This document shows positions 27,879 through 36,049 of a stretch of 64,000 nucleotides of DNA, in pieces. The stretch is taken from contig NZ_FQXI01000001.1 of NCBI RefSeq assembly GCF_900129925.1, forward strand, positions 124,001-188,000. Reading direction: 5' to 3'. Origin of the DNA: Anaerosphaera aminiphila DSM 21120. GTDB lineage: Bacteria > Bacillota > Clostridia > Tissierellales > Peptoniphilaceae. Below the pieces are notes generated by a model that was not told the DNA's origin, did no database searches, and worked only from the letters and a program-made list of their open reading frames with translations. The number at the start of each line of letters is the position of its first letter. Position 1 is the stretch's first letter. Both the position numbers and the translations under genes were made by a program.

Positions 27879-28619
27879 TTATTCATCCTCTCCAGATTCT
27901 TCCCAGTTAGTATAAACTTCTTGTACATCATCATTATCTTCTAATATTTCAATTAGTTTATCCATTTTTTTAATGTCTTCTTCATCTTCAAGTTTTGTAT
28001 AGTTTTGAGGAATATAAGTTATATCTGATTGAATAAATTCATAGCCTAATTCTTCTAGACCATTTCTAACAATGTGATAGTTTTCTGGTTCTGTTAAGAT
28101 TTCAAATACATCTTCAGACTCAATAACGTCTTCTGCACCTAAATCTATAGCGCTCATCATTAGCTCTTCCCCATCTATAGTATCTGTATTTTCAATTCCA
28201 AGTTGTCCTTTTTTATCAAACATAAATGACACACACCCTGGTTGCCCAAGATTTCCACCGTATTTATCAAAAGCATGTCTAACATCTGGCGCAGTTCTAT
28301 TTCTATTATCGGTTAAACACTGAACCATAACAGCTATTCCATTTGGTCCATAGCCTTCATAGATAATTTCTTCAAAATTATCTTCTGCACCTTCGCCAGT
28401 TCCCTTTTTTATAGCTCTTTCAATGTTGTCATTTGGCATATTCTCTGCTTTTGCCTTATCTATTGCAACTTTTAGTGCAGCATTATATTCAGGATCTGCC
28501 CCACCATCTCTAGCCGCTACCATTATATATCGACCAAGTTTAGTAAAAACCTGACCTCTTTTTGCATCTTCTTTTCCCTTTTTATTTTTTATATTATTCC
28601 ACTTGGAATGACCTGCCAT
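27879..28619 (-). CDS. yebC: YebC/PmpR family protein
   Basis: Conserved protein known as a transcriptional regulator in some bacteria, with newer work on YebC relatives implicating translation of proline stretches. 246 residues. [19 protein letters not shown] start, [20 protein letters not shown], and a C-terminal acidic domain. ATG at 28619 with an AAAGGTGTG site. It heads the run flavodoxin-deoC-lgt-phosphoesterase. The ruvABC genes often found next to yebC are not here. Confidence 0.95.
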   Translation of the reverse strand: MAGHSKWNNIKNKKGKEDAKRGQVFTKLGRYIMVAARDGGADPEYNAALKVAIDKAKAENMPNDNIERAIKKGTGEGAEDNFEEIIYEGYGPNGIAVMVQCLTDNRNRTAPDVRHAFDKYGGNLGQPGCVSFMFDKKGQLGIENTDTIDGEELMMSAIDLGAEDVIESEDVFEILTEPENYHIVRNGLEELGYEFIQSDITYIPQNYTKLEDEEDIKKMDKLIEILEDNDDVQEVYTNWEESGEDE

Positions 28620-28712
28620 TATTTACACACCTTTCAATTTCTTTTAATTTTACCTAGACAATTATTTTATCATAGTTACCTTAATATTTCATTATCGCCA
28701 ACAGTATAAATT

Positions 28713-28744
28713 AAAAAAGGATCTATAGCTATAGATCCTTTTTT
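28713..28744 (-). terminator. Terminator of the DUF1538-PII operon
   Basis: Perfect palindrome AAAAAAGGATCTATAG / CTATAGATCCTTTTTT (28713-28728 with 28729-28744), followed on the minus strand by a T run. It starts at the base after the PII-like stop codon. Confidence 0.85.
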
Positions 28745-29401
28745 CTATTTATGAATTCCAAATGTTTGATTTACATTTTGAATATAAATAATTCCATTCC
28801 CTGCTTTATCTATCTCCAAATCTTTTCTTATAGATGAAACTATATTATCAGTATTATCTGACTCAGAAAGTATAAGCACTATTTCTTTTTCCGGTTCGAC
28901 TTCCATTGAAAAGAGTTTACTGACTTCGTGAATTCCTGATCCTCTTCCGTTTACAATAGTTCCACCCTTTGATCCTGCTTTTACAGCTGCATCAATTACC
29001 TGTTCCGCTTTTCCTCTATCAACTATTACTGTAATTGTATGGTACATTATTTCACCCTCTACTATATTTCTATTTGTTCCCTCAAGTTTTTTTATTCCCA
29101 CAACATCATTAATTGGCATAGTAAATACTATTCCATGATTTGGTTTCTCGAATAAAAATACTTTATCTAAAATATCAATAACTTTACTAACTACACTTTT
29201 TTTTGAAACCATTACGACTATTTCTTTTCTAATATCACATAATCCCAAATATTTTAAAATTTGATTATTAGCAGTTCCCCTAGCTAAAAAAATAGTTCCA
29301 CCGCTTATTCCATGACCTTTGGCAGTGTGCAAAATTTTACTTCCCAGTCCACAATTTACTATTGCATAAATTATTTCAAGTTCATTAATTTCAGTATTCA
29401 T
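28745..29401 (-). CDS. Tandem PII-like signalling protein
   Basis: 218 residues made of two GlnB-like ferredoxin-fold domains. Domain 1 (about 5-100) has IIYAIVNCGLGSKILHTAK, GISGGTIFLARG and a C-terminal GIVFTMPINDVVGI strand. Domain 2 (about 115-218) has ITVIVDRGKAEQVIDAAV, GSKGGTIVNGRG and GNGIIYIQNVNQTFGI. These match PII proteins but the uridylylation T-loop Tyr motif is not evident. ATG at 29401 begins just past the stop of the DUF1538 gene, so the pair is one operon. PII proteins typically gate membrane transporters, suggesting control of the upstream protein. Confidence 0.82.
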   Translation of the reverse strand: MNTEINELEIIYAIVNCGLGSKILHTAKGHGISGGTIFLARGTANNQILKYLGLCDIRKEIVVMVSKKSVVSKVIDILDKVFLFEKPNHGIVFTMPINDVVGIKKLEGTNRNIVEGEIMYHTITVIVDRGKAEQVIDAAVKAGSKGGTIVNGRGSGIHEVSKLFSMEVEPEKEIVLILSESDNTDNIVSSIRKDLEIDKAGNGIIYIQNVNQTFGIHK

Positions 29402-29405
29402 AAAA

Positions 29406-30902
29406 TTATTCAACTCCTTGTTTTTTAGACTTTATTTTAAACACTACACCTAAAATTTGTATAGCTATAAGAGGTGTCATTGCAACCATTGCTATCATTC
29501 CAAATCCATCCATTAATCCACCTGTACTTCCCATAGCCTCAGCAATTCCCTGTATAAACGCCAAGATAAACGTTGCTGTCATTGGCCCTGAAGCAACTCC
29601 TCCTGAATCAAAGGCTATTCCTACAAATAAATTTGGAACAAAAAATGTCATAACTATAGAAATAATATATCCCGGTAAGAGATAGTGCCACAATTGCAAC
29701 TCCGGAATTAAAAGTCTTACCACCGATAGTGCAACAGCTACACCAACGCCAATAGATAGTGTAATTAGCACAATTTTCTTATTTACATACCCACTTGTGA
29801 CATCTTCTATTTGTCTCGTTAATACGTGTACTGCGGGCTCTGCAAGTATAGTTACAAATCCAAGTATAAATCCAAGTGCTATTATATAAAAATTGTTCAT
29901 TTTAGCAATATCATTTCCAATTATTCTACCCACATCCATAAATCCTGCGTTTACTCCTACTAAAAATATAATCAATCCTAGAAAAGTAAATAAAATACCA
30001 AACATAATACTTCTAACGCGATTCTTTGATAAAATCGAAGTTTTCTTTTGATATATTAAAAACACTACAACTATTGGAAATAAAGATAAAAATACTTCAT
30101 ATGTTATTTTAGGTATTATTTCAAAAAATGGTTTTAAAAAATTAGAATTTAAAGTTTCAGCACCAACTGTACTTATTATTGGACTTGCTACCTCTAGGGA
30201 ATTGGAGTTTTTTAATAAAATATCCATTACTAAAACTCCCATTATAGCACCACTAGATGCCAAAGCAACCAAACCAAAGCTATCTTCTTCTGAAGACTTA
30301 CTATCTCTATTTAGAGAAGCTACCCCAGCAGCCAATGCCAATATAAATGGAACTGTTAAAGCTCCTGTTGTCGCTCCTGATGCATCAAAAGCTATTGCTA
30401 AAAATTCAGGTGATGCAAACATACCCAATAATAATATAAAACCATATGCAAATATTAGCACTCTATTTAATTTTATTTTGTGAACAATACGAACAAATCC
30501 TATAGAAATCATAGCTGCTACCCCTATAGAAACTACTATTACTATAGCCCACTTAGTAGTAGCTCCCATAGTAGCTATTTGAACTTGATCTGCAAGTATG
30601 TGTAAATCCGGCTCGGCTATTGAAATAAAAAATCCAAGAACGAGCCCTGCAGCTACTACAAACCACAATTTATTTGTCTTTGTTATAGAACTTCCCATAT
30701 TATTTCCAATGGGAGTAAGCCCTATGTCCACCCCTATTAAAAATATAGATAACCCAATTACTATTAATATAGATCCCACTAAAAATTTAATAAATACAGT
30801 ATTGTCCAGTGGAATTAATGTAAAGTGCAAAACTATTACTATTAGTACAATAGGAAGTACAGAAGATAATACTTCTTTAACTTTAGAAAGTAAAACATCC
30901 AA
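29406..30902 (-). CDS. DUF1538 membrane protein, internally duplicated
   Basis: 498 residues from TTG at 30902, eight bases after GGAG (a GTG further up overlaps that site). Strongly hydrophobic, about 12-14 spans, with two homologous halves (about 1-205 and 255-498). Three motifs occur in each half: GVDIGLTPIG / GVNAGFMDVG, AEPDLHILADQ / AEPAVHVLTRQ, and AFDASGATTG / AFDSGGVASG. The pattern of polar motifs within spans suggests a transporter with pseudo-twofold symmetry. Family is uncharacterised (DUF1538). It is co-transcribed with the tandem PII-like gene. Confidence 0.85.
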   Translation of the reverse strand: MDVLLSKVKEVLSSVLPIVLIVIVLHFTLIPLDNTVFIKFLVGSILIVIGLSIFLIGVDIGLTPIGNNMGSSITKTNKLWFVVAAGLVLGFFISIAEPDLHILADQVQIATMGATTKWAIVIVVSIGVAAMISIGFVRIVHKIKLNRVLIFAYGFILLLGMFASPEFLAIAFDASGATTGALTVPFILALAAGVASLNRDSKSSEEDSFGLVALASSGAIMGVLVMDILLKNSNSLEVASPIISTVGAETLNSNFLKPFFEIIPKITYEVFLSLFPIVVVFLIYQKKTSILSKNRVRSIMFGILFTFLGLIIFLVGVNAGFMDVGRIIGNDIAKMNNFYIIALGFILGFVTILAEPAVHVLTRQIEDVTSGYVNKKIVLITLSIGVGVAVALSVVRLLIPELQLWHYLLPGYIISIVMTFFVPNLFVGIAFDSGGVASGPMTATFILAFIQGIAEAMGSTGGLMDGFGMIAMVAMTPLIAIQILGVVFKIKSKKQGVE

Positions 30903-31038
30903 TTTTATCACTCCTCTTTACTAATTTAATATAAACTACAAATTTCAAATACTTTTCTGAATTTTTAAATCAAAAAATAATAAATTATTATTTATAAATT
31001 TGAATATTAAATAAGAACATAAACTTATTGTTTAAATA

Positions 31039-31067
31039 ATTGTACTTAACATTTAATAAGTAGTCAA
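31039..31067 (-). promoter_or_regulatory. Promoter of the DUF1538-PII operon
   Basis: Minus-strand TTGACT (31062-31067), 17-base spacer, TACAAT (31039-31044), each five of six to consensus. It gives an AT-rich leader of about 130 bases before the TTG start, with one weak A/T hairpin and no riboswitch that I recognise. Confidence 0.65.
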
Positions 31068-31111
31068 GAAAATCACAAATCATTATTTTAAAACAAAATA
31101 TTTTATGTAAT

Positions 31112-31140
31112 AAAAAAACTTCCTATCATAAGGAAGCTTT
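31112..31140 (-). terminator. Terminator of yceD-rpmF
   Basis: Minus-strand hairpin CTTCCT-loop-AGGAAG (31119-31124 with 31131-31136), with A/T pairs outside a one-base bulge, then seven T. It begins two bases after the rpmF stop. Confidence 0.8.
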
Positions 31141-31142
31141 TA

Positions 31143-31322
31143 TTAATCCATTGCTATAACTTCTTTTCCATCATAGTAACCACAGCTTGGGCATACTCTA
31201 TGCGGCATCTTAGTTTCATGGCAATTAGGGCATTCAACTAAAGTTACTTTATTTAATCTATAAGAAGATGCTCTTCTTTTGTTTCTTCTTTGCTTTGAAG
31301 TTTTTCTCTTTGGTACTGCCAT
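31143..31322 (-). CDS. rpmF: 50S ribosomal protein L32, zinc form
   Basis: 59 residues, too short for many ORF lists. Begins MAVPKRKTSKQRRNKRRAS and carries a CPNC...CPSC zinc ribbon (about 31-47), so it is the zinc-binding form. ATG at 31322, two bases past the yceD stop, with the ribosome site inside the end of yceD. In many Firmicutes plsX and other fatty-acid genes follow; here a terminator follows instead. Confidence 0.95.
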   Translation of the reverse strand: MAVPKRKTSKQRRNKRRASSYRLNKVTLVECPNCHETKMPHRVCPSCGYYDGKEVIAMD

Positions 31323-31324
31323 TG

Positions 31325-31849
31325 TTACACCTCCTCATCATTAAATAAATCCATTAGTTTTCCTAATCTTGGATCTATTTCAAGTTCTTCGTTACAATTA
31401 CAAGATCCTTCATTTAAGTTTTTACCACATTTTGGGCAAATTCCTTTGCAATTTTCATCGCATAAACTTTTAAAAGGAATAGATGTTATTATTTGTGAAA
31501 TAATTAAGTCATCTAAAAATATTTGACTATCTTCTAATTCAAAGTACTCTATACTTGCTTCATCTTCAAATACTTCTTCAAGGTTCTTAAAAAAATGAGC
31601 CTCTAGGTTTGTCTCAACTATTTCCACCATTGGTTTAAGACATCTATCACACTGTGTATTATACTTATATTTCACACACAAATCAAGTAATATTTCATTT
31701 CCCAAATTAAATACTGTTCCTGAATAGTCAATTGGCATAATTAAGTTTAAATCATCTATATCATAGTGACTATTTTGCTCTATTAGTTGACCTTCAAATT
31801 CCATACTATAATCTGGACTTTGCAAAAAATCTTTTATATCAAGCTTCAT
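31325..31849 (-). CDS. yceD: YceD family protein (DUF177)
   Basis: 174 residues. Conserved partner of rpmF across bacteria, connected in plants and E. coli with 23S rRNA processing or accumulation. CDRCLKPM (about 74-81) and a C-terminal zinc-like knot CDENCKGICPKCGKNLNEG (about 137-155) are visible. ATG at 31849 follows AAAGGTGGAG. It heads the yceD-rpmF operon under a perfect consensus promoter. Confidence 0.9.
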   Translation of the reverse strand: MKLDIKDFLQSPDYSMEFEGQLIEQNSHYDIDDLNLIMPIDYSGTVFNLGNEILLDLCVKYKYNTQCDRCLKPMVEIVETNLEAHFFKNLEEVFEDEASIEYFELEDSQIFLDDLIISQIITSIPFKSLCDENCKGICPKCGKNLNEGSCNCNEELEIDPRLGKLMDLFNDEEV

Positions 31850-31880
31850 TTTTCTCCACCTTTAAAAACCAATGCAAGTA

Positions 31881-31909
31881 ATTATACAATATTTAAAAAA
31901 TATTGTCAA
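31881..31909 (-). promoter_or_regulatory. Perfect sigma-A promoter of yceD-rpmF
   Basis: Minus-strand TTGACA (31904-31909), exactly 17 bases, TATAAT (31881-31886): full consensus. The start point near 31874 leaves a leader of about 25 bases. Confidence 0.9.
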
Positions 31910-31915
31910 TTTAAA

Positions 31916-31965
31916 TGCACCAATAGTTTCACTATTTATAATTTAAAAGTGAATATATTGGTGCA
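31916..31965 (-). terminator. Hairpin after ackA
   Basis: 10-bp arm TGCACCAATA / TATTGGTGCA (31916-31925 with 31956-31965), two mismatches, then TTCACT/AGTGAA, around a loop of about 14. It begins 14 bases after the ackA stop. There is no T run; the yceD -35 box follows seven bases later. It may act as a terminator or as a 3' end stabiliser. Confidence 0.6.
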
Positions 31966-31978
31966 TACAAATATATAA

Positions 31979-33178
31979 TTAAATAAGTTTAAGAGTATCT
32001 CTAGCTATCATAAGTTCTTCATCAGTAGGAACTACAATTACTTTTGATGAAGATTCTTCTGAGGATACAATTGTCTCTTTTCCTCTTACATTGTTTTTAT
32101 TTTCGTCAATTTCTAAACCAAAAATTGATAATTTATTAATTATATGTTCTCTAGTTTCCGGTGAATTTTCTCCCAACCCAGCAGTAAATACAATTGCATC
32201 TATATCTTCAATGCTTTTAAATTCTGTCATATATGCACTTATAAATCTAGCAACATTCTCTTCAAATATATCCAAAGCTAACTGAGCTCTTTTATTTCCA
32301 TCGGCTGCAGCATCTTCAATATCTCTAAAGTCAGAACTAACACCACTGATTCCAAAAACTCCAGACTCTTTATTTAAAACATTAGATATTTCTTCAGTAT
32401 TTAAATTTTCTTTATCCATTAAAAATGTAACTATTGCAGGGTCTATATTTCCACTTCTAGTTCCCATTGGAAGTCCTTCAAGTGGAGTAAGTCCCATTGA
32501 AGTACAAATAGACTTTCCATTTTTAATTGCTGAAATACTTGAACCATTTCCCAAGTGACAAGTAATTAAATTTATATCTTCTACATTTTTATTTAATATT
32601 TCTGCAGTTTTGTTGGTAATGTACATATGTGATGTTCCGTGAAATCCATATCTACGTATTTTGTGTTTTTCGTAGTATTCGTAAGGTATTGCATATATAT
32701 AGTTTTCAGGTGACATTGTTTGGTGAAATGCCGTATCAAAAACTGCAACTTGTTTAATATTTGGCAATAACTTTTGACATGCTTCAATCCCCATAATATT
32801 AGGTGGATTGTGTAAAGGTGCTAGCTCAATATTTTTTTCAATTGCTTTCATAACTTTTTCATCAATTACTACACTAGCGGAGAAGTCCTCTCCTCCATGG
32901 ACAACCCTATGTCCTACCGCTCCAATTTCATCAAGAGATTTAACTGCTCCATATTCAGGGTTAACTAAAGCCCCCATAACTAATTCTAAAGCTTTTCTAT
33001 GATCAGACATAGGCTCTTCAATTACCTGTTTTTCTTTTCCTATAGTTTCATGCTTTACACGTGAACCTTCTATTCCTATTCTTTCAACAAGTCCTTTGGC
33101 AATGGCATTTTCTCCATCCATATCAATTAATTGATATTTTAAAGAAGATGAACCACAATTAATAACTAAAATGTTCAT
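31979..33178 (-). CDS. ackA: Acetate kinase
   Basis: Makes ATP and acetate from acetyl phosphate, the usual energy-yielding step of anaerobic fermenters. 399 residues. ASKHA-fold motifs: [11 protein letters not shown] at the start, [30 protein letters not shown] and [14 protein letters not shown] at 33178 with AGGAGGAATTT. pta is not adjacent. Next to yceD-rpmF, as in many Clostridia. Confidence 0.97.
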   Translation of the reverse strand: MNILVINCGSSSLKYQLIDMDGENAIAKGLVERIGIEGSRVKHETIGKEKQVIEEPMSDHRKALELVMGALVNPEYGAVKSLDEIGAVGHRVVHGGEDFSASVVIDEKVMKAIEKNIELAPLHNPPNIMGIEACQKLLPNIKQVAVFDTAFHQTMSPENYIYAIPYEYYEKHKIRRYGFHGTSHMYITNKTAEILNKNVEDINLITCHLGNGSSISAIKNGKSICTSMGLTPLEGLPMGTRSGNIDPAIVTFLMDKENLNTEEISNVLNKESGVFGISGVSSDFRDIEDAAADGNKRAQLALDIFEENVARFISAYMTEFKSIEDIDAIVFTAGLGENSPETREHIINKLSIFGLEIDENKNNVRGKETIVSSEESSSKVIVVPTDEELMIARDTLKLI

Positions 33179-33276
33179 AAATTCCTCCTACAATATTATT
33201 CCTTTTTATTATAACACAACTCAAATATTTTCGTACAGTATTGCATTAATATGAAATCACAATTGTATAATTTACA

Positions 33277-33306
33277 TTAACACTAATCTGTACTTTAATA
33301 TATAAT
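33277..33306 (+). promoter_or_regulatory. Promoter candidate of tmcAL
   Basis: TTAACA (33277-33282), 18-base spacer, TATAAT (33301-33306), 32 bases upstream of the ATG. Confidence 0.55.
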
Positions 33307-33338
33307 ATAATTATAAATAATATTAATGGGGAAAACAA

Positions 33339-34514
33339 ATGAAAATTGCAGCAATTGTAGCAGAATACAATCCATTTCACAATGGACATAAATATCAAAT
33401 TGATAAAATTAAAGAATTGGGATACTCAGTAATTGTAATAATGAGCTCTTCCTTTACTCAAAGAGGTCAGCCTGCAATTATAAATAAATTTGACAGAAGT
33501 GAAATTGCAATAAAAAACGGAGTTGATTTAGTAATTGAACTTCCGGCTATTTATTCGACTTCCAATGCCGAAATTTTTTCCAAGGGTTCTATATTTATAT
33601 TAAATTCTCTGGGAATTGTCGACAATTTGTTTTTTGGAAGTGAAGATGAGTTATCCAGCTTAATTGAAATAGTTCAGTTAATTGACAATAAAAAAGATAC
33701 TGTTGATGAAGCTATAAAAGCTGAACTAAAAAAAGGCTCTTCTTTTTTAAGAGCTAGAGAATCAGCCTATAGCTTTTTAAATACTAAACAACTTAGCATA
33801 CTCAGAAGGCCAAATAATATTTTAGCTATAGAATATTTAAAATCTCTTAAAAGTTTTAAGTCTACTATTAATCCAATATCTATTCAAAGAAAAAATGTAG
33901 AACACAACTCAGATATAACTAGAGGTACTTTTTCTTCTGCATCAAATATTAGGGAAATGCTAATAGGTGGAAATATTGAAGAGTGTAAAAAATTTATTCC
34001 TATTAACTCTTATGATAATTTAAAAGAACTGCATTATAATGAACTCAACAATTATTTTAATATATTTAAATATATGATTTTAAAAAATGACATAGACTAT
34101 TCTAATTATTTTGACTATGAAAATGGTCTGGAAAACAGATTTTTTAAATTTATTGAATCCAATAATATTAGCGAGTTTATAAATTTAGTATCTTCAAAAA
34201 GGTACACTAATTCCAGAATTTCCAGATTAATTACTCAAATACTTCTTGGAATAGAAAAAAGTTTAATAGCTGATAGTTTTACCCTTCCCTATATTAGAAT
34301 ACTTGCTTCCAATGAAACAGGATTTAAAATAATAAGGGAGATAAAAAAAGAAAACTTAGTAATAGATAAGTTTTCAAATATAAATTCTCTACCCGATAAT
34401 GACATTAGAAAGAAAATTGCACTTAAAGAAAGTTTTGTAACTAATATATATAACTTAAATCAAAATAAAAACTATAATGAAGATTATTTTAAAAATTTAT
34501 TAATTTTCAAATAA
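33339..34514 (+). CDS. tmcAL: tRNA(Met) cytidine acetate ligase TmcAL (YlbM)
   Basis: Forms N4-acetylcytidine at the wobble base of elongator tRNA-Met using acetate and ATP. 391 residues. The nucleotidyltransferase signature AEYNPFHNGHKYQI lies at about 8-21 (HNGH), with GSEDELSSLIEI and RRPNNILAIEYL further on. ATG at 33339 with an unusual weak site (GGGGAAAAC). It diverges from ackA, whose product chemistry (acetate) links to its substrate, and it converges with the coaD operon. Confidence 0.93.
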   Translation: MKIAAIVAEYNPFHNGHKYQIDKIKELGYSVIVIMSSSFTQRGQPAIINKFDRSEIAIKNGVDLVIELPAIYSTSNAEIFSKGSIFILNSLGIVDNLFFGSEDELSSLIEIVQLIDNKKDTVDEAIKAELKKGSSFLRARESAYSFLNTKQLSILRRPNNILAIEYLKSLKSFKSTINPISIQRKNVEHNSDITRGTFSSASNIREMLIGGNIEECKKFIPINSYDNLKELHYNELNNYFNIFKYMILKNDIDYSNYFDYENGLENRFFKFIESNNISEFINLVSSKRYTNSRISRLITQILLGIEKSLIADSFTLPYIRILASNETGFKIIREIKKENLVIDKFSNINSLPDNDIRKKIALKESFVTNIYNLNQNKNYNEDYFKNLLIFK

Positions 34515-34515
34515 A

Positions 34516-34550
34516 AAGAACTTGGAGTTTAACCTCTAAGTTCTTGTCTA
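34516..34550. terminator. Terminator overlapping two convergent gene ends
   Basis: 12-bp stem AAGAACTTGGAG / CTCTAAGTTCTT (34516-34527 with 34534-34545, one G-T pair), loop of six, T-rich to the right. The right arm lies inside the last codons of the minus-strand coiled-coil gene. Confidence 0.75.
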
Positions 34551-34969
34551 TTTTCATTTAACATTTTTATTATATCAGAAAGTTTCACTTGAGTGTTTTC
34601 AAGGAGTTCATCTGCATAATCTCTAGCACCTTCTCTTATTTGTAGAGATTCTTCATTTGCGTGCTTAAGTATATCTGAAGCTCTTTCATTTGCCTTTAAA
34701 ACTAATTCATCTTCAGAGATAACTTCTTCTGCATGAGCTTTAGCTCCTGTCAAAATTTTATCTGCTTCAGATTGTGCATTTTGAATTATTGTACCTCTAT
34801 CAGCACATATTTGTTTTGCCTCTTTTAGTTCACTTGGAATATCATTTTTCATATCGTTTATAATTTCTAGAAATTCCTCTCTGTCTAACATTACTTTTCC
34901 TGTCAACGGAATTTGACTTGATGTTTCAACTAAATCTTCAAGCTCTTCAATCAACTCTAATAAATCCAT
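34529..34969 (-). CDS. Coiled-coil protein of the coaD neighbourhood
   Basis: 146 residues, nearly all helical with long charged heptad-like stretches (about 45-140: DRGTIIQNAQSEADKILTGA, ANERASDILKHANEESLQI). Clostridial relatives next to coaD are usually annotated as ATPase or ATP synthase subunit B-like, on the basis of coiled coil alone; it also resembles DivIVA-type scaffolds. No catalytic motif is visible, so no function is assigned. ATG at 34969 with a GGGGGCAATTAAT site, one base after the coaD stop. Confidence 0.65.
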   Translation of the reverse strand: MDLLELIEELEDLVETSSQIPLTGKVMLDREEFLEIINDMKNDIPSELKEAKQICADRGTIIQNAQSEADKILTGAKAHAEEVISEDELVLKANERASDILKHANEESLQIREGARDYADELLENTQVKLSDIIKMLNENRQELRG

Positions 34970-34970
34970 A

Positions 34971-35453
34971 TTAATTGCCCCCTTTTATTTTATCTATCAT
35001 AGCCTTACCAACTAGCTTCGGTACAAAAATAGACAAATCGCCATTAAATTGTGCCACTTCTTTGGCAAGTGTTGAACTTACAAATAAATTTTCATTTGAT
35101 GCCAATAAAAAAACTGTTTCAATTCCTTCTTTATAATACATATTAGCTCTTGCTAAAATGTGTTCGTTCTCATAATCTTGTGCAGAACGTATTCCTCTTA
35201 CAATTGTACGACATTTTTTACTTTTTGCATAGTCTACTAATAGTCCTTGAAAGGAATCTATTTCTATGTTTTCCTCATCTTTTAAAACTTCTCCTAAAAG
35301 ATCTAATCTCTCATCTATAGAAAACATAGCTTGTTTGTTTTTATTTTCTAAAACAGCTACAACAACTTCTCCAAAAATATTTCTAGCTCTAAGTATAATA
35401 TCTAAATGTCCATTTGTCACGGGGTCAAAACTGCCAGCATATATAACTTTCAT
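34971..35453 (-). CDS. coaD: Phosphopantetheine adenylyltransferase
   Basis: Penultimate step of coenzyme A synthesis. 160 residues, the family length, from ATG at 35453 (MKVIYAGSFDPVTNGH). The TNGH motif and the C-terminal VSSTLAKEVAQFNGDLS segment with its SST signature are clear. The ATG overlaps the rsmD stop as ATGA, so translation is coupled; TTG four codons earlier is rejected since it abuts the ribosome site. Confidence 0.96.
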   Translation of the reverse strand: MKVIYAGSFDPVTNGHLDIILRARNIFGEVVVAVLENKNKQAMFSIDERLDLLGEVLKDEENIEIDSFQGLLVDYAKSKKCRTIVRGIRSAQDYENEHILARANMYYKEGIETVFLLASNENLFVSSTLAKEVAQFNGDLSIFVPKLVGKAMIDKIKGGN

Positions 35454-35995
35454 TTTAATTGCCAAACTCCTATTGAAGTATTTCCATATTTTTTTGACTT
35501 TACTATTTTTAAATAATCTTCTATATTTAAAGAAATTGAGCTATCTTGTTCTATTACAATATAACCGGTATCTTTTAAAATATTCTTTTTAGAAATATAT
35601 TCCACAACCTTTAAATATAAGTTTACATTTTTATATGGAGGATCTAAGTAAATATAGTCAAACTTTTCGTCACTGTATTTCATTAAAAACGTAAGAGCAT
35701 CAGATTTAAAAATAAGTGATTTATCTTCTAATTTTGCCTTTTTTACATTTTTTTTAATGACGTTTATTGCCTCTAGGCTATTGTCTACAAAGTAAGATTT
35801 TTCAGCACCTCTAGATAAAAACTCAATTCCTATTGAACCACTTCCTGAAAAAAGATCTAATACATTAGTATTATAAAAGTTTTGACCTAATAAATTAAAT
35901 ACATTTTCTTTTATTCTATCTTCAGTTGGCCTAGTATTTTCACCTTTTAAAGTGTCTAGTTTCAACCCTCTATTAGTTCCTGATATTACTCTCAT
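35450..35995 (-). CDS. rsmD: 16S rRNA (guanine966-N2)-methyltransferase RsmD
   Basis: SAM-dependent methylation of G966 in 16S rRNA. 181 residues. MRVISGTNRGLKLDT start, SAM motif VLDLFSGSGSIGIE (about 41-54) and catalytic motif YLDPPYKN (about 117-124). ATG at 35995. Precedes coaD with a 4-base overlap, the standard pair. Confidence 0.95.
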   Translation of the reverse strand: MRVISGTNRGLKLDTLKGENTRPTEDRIKENVFNLLGQNFYNTNVLDLFSGSGSIGIEFLSRGAEKSYFVDNSLEAINVIKKNVKKAKLEDKSLIFKSDALTFLMKYSDEKFDYIYLDPPYKNVNLYLKVVEYISKKNILKDTGYIVIEQDSSISLNIEDYLKIVKSKKYGNTSIGVWQLK

Positions 35996-36049
35996 TATAC
36001 CCCCAAATTTACTCTATTTTAACACAAATATCCCCTAATAACAATAAAG

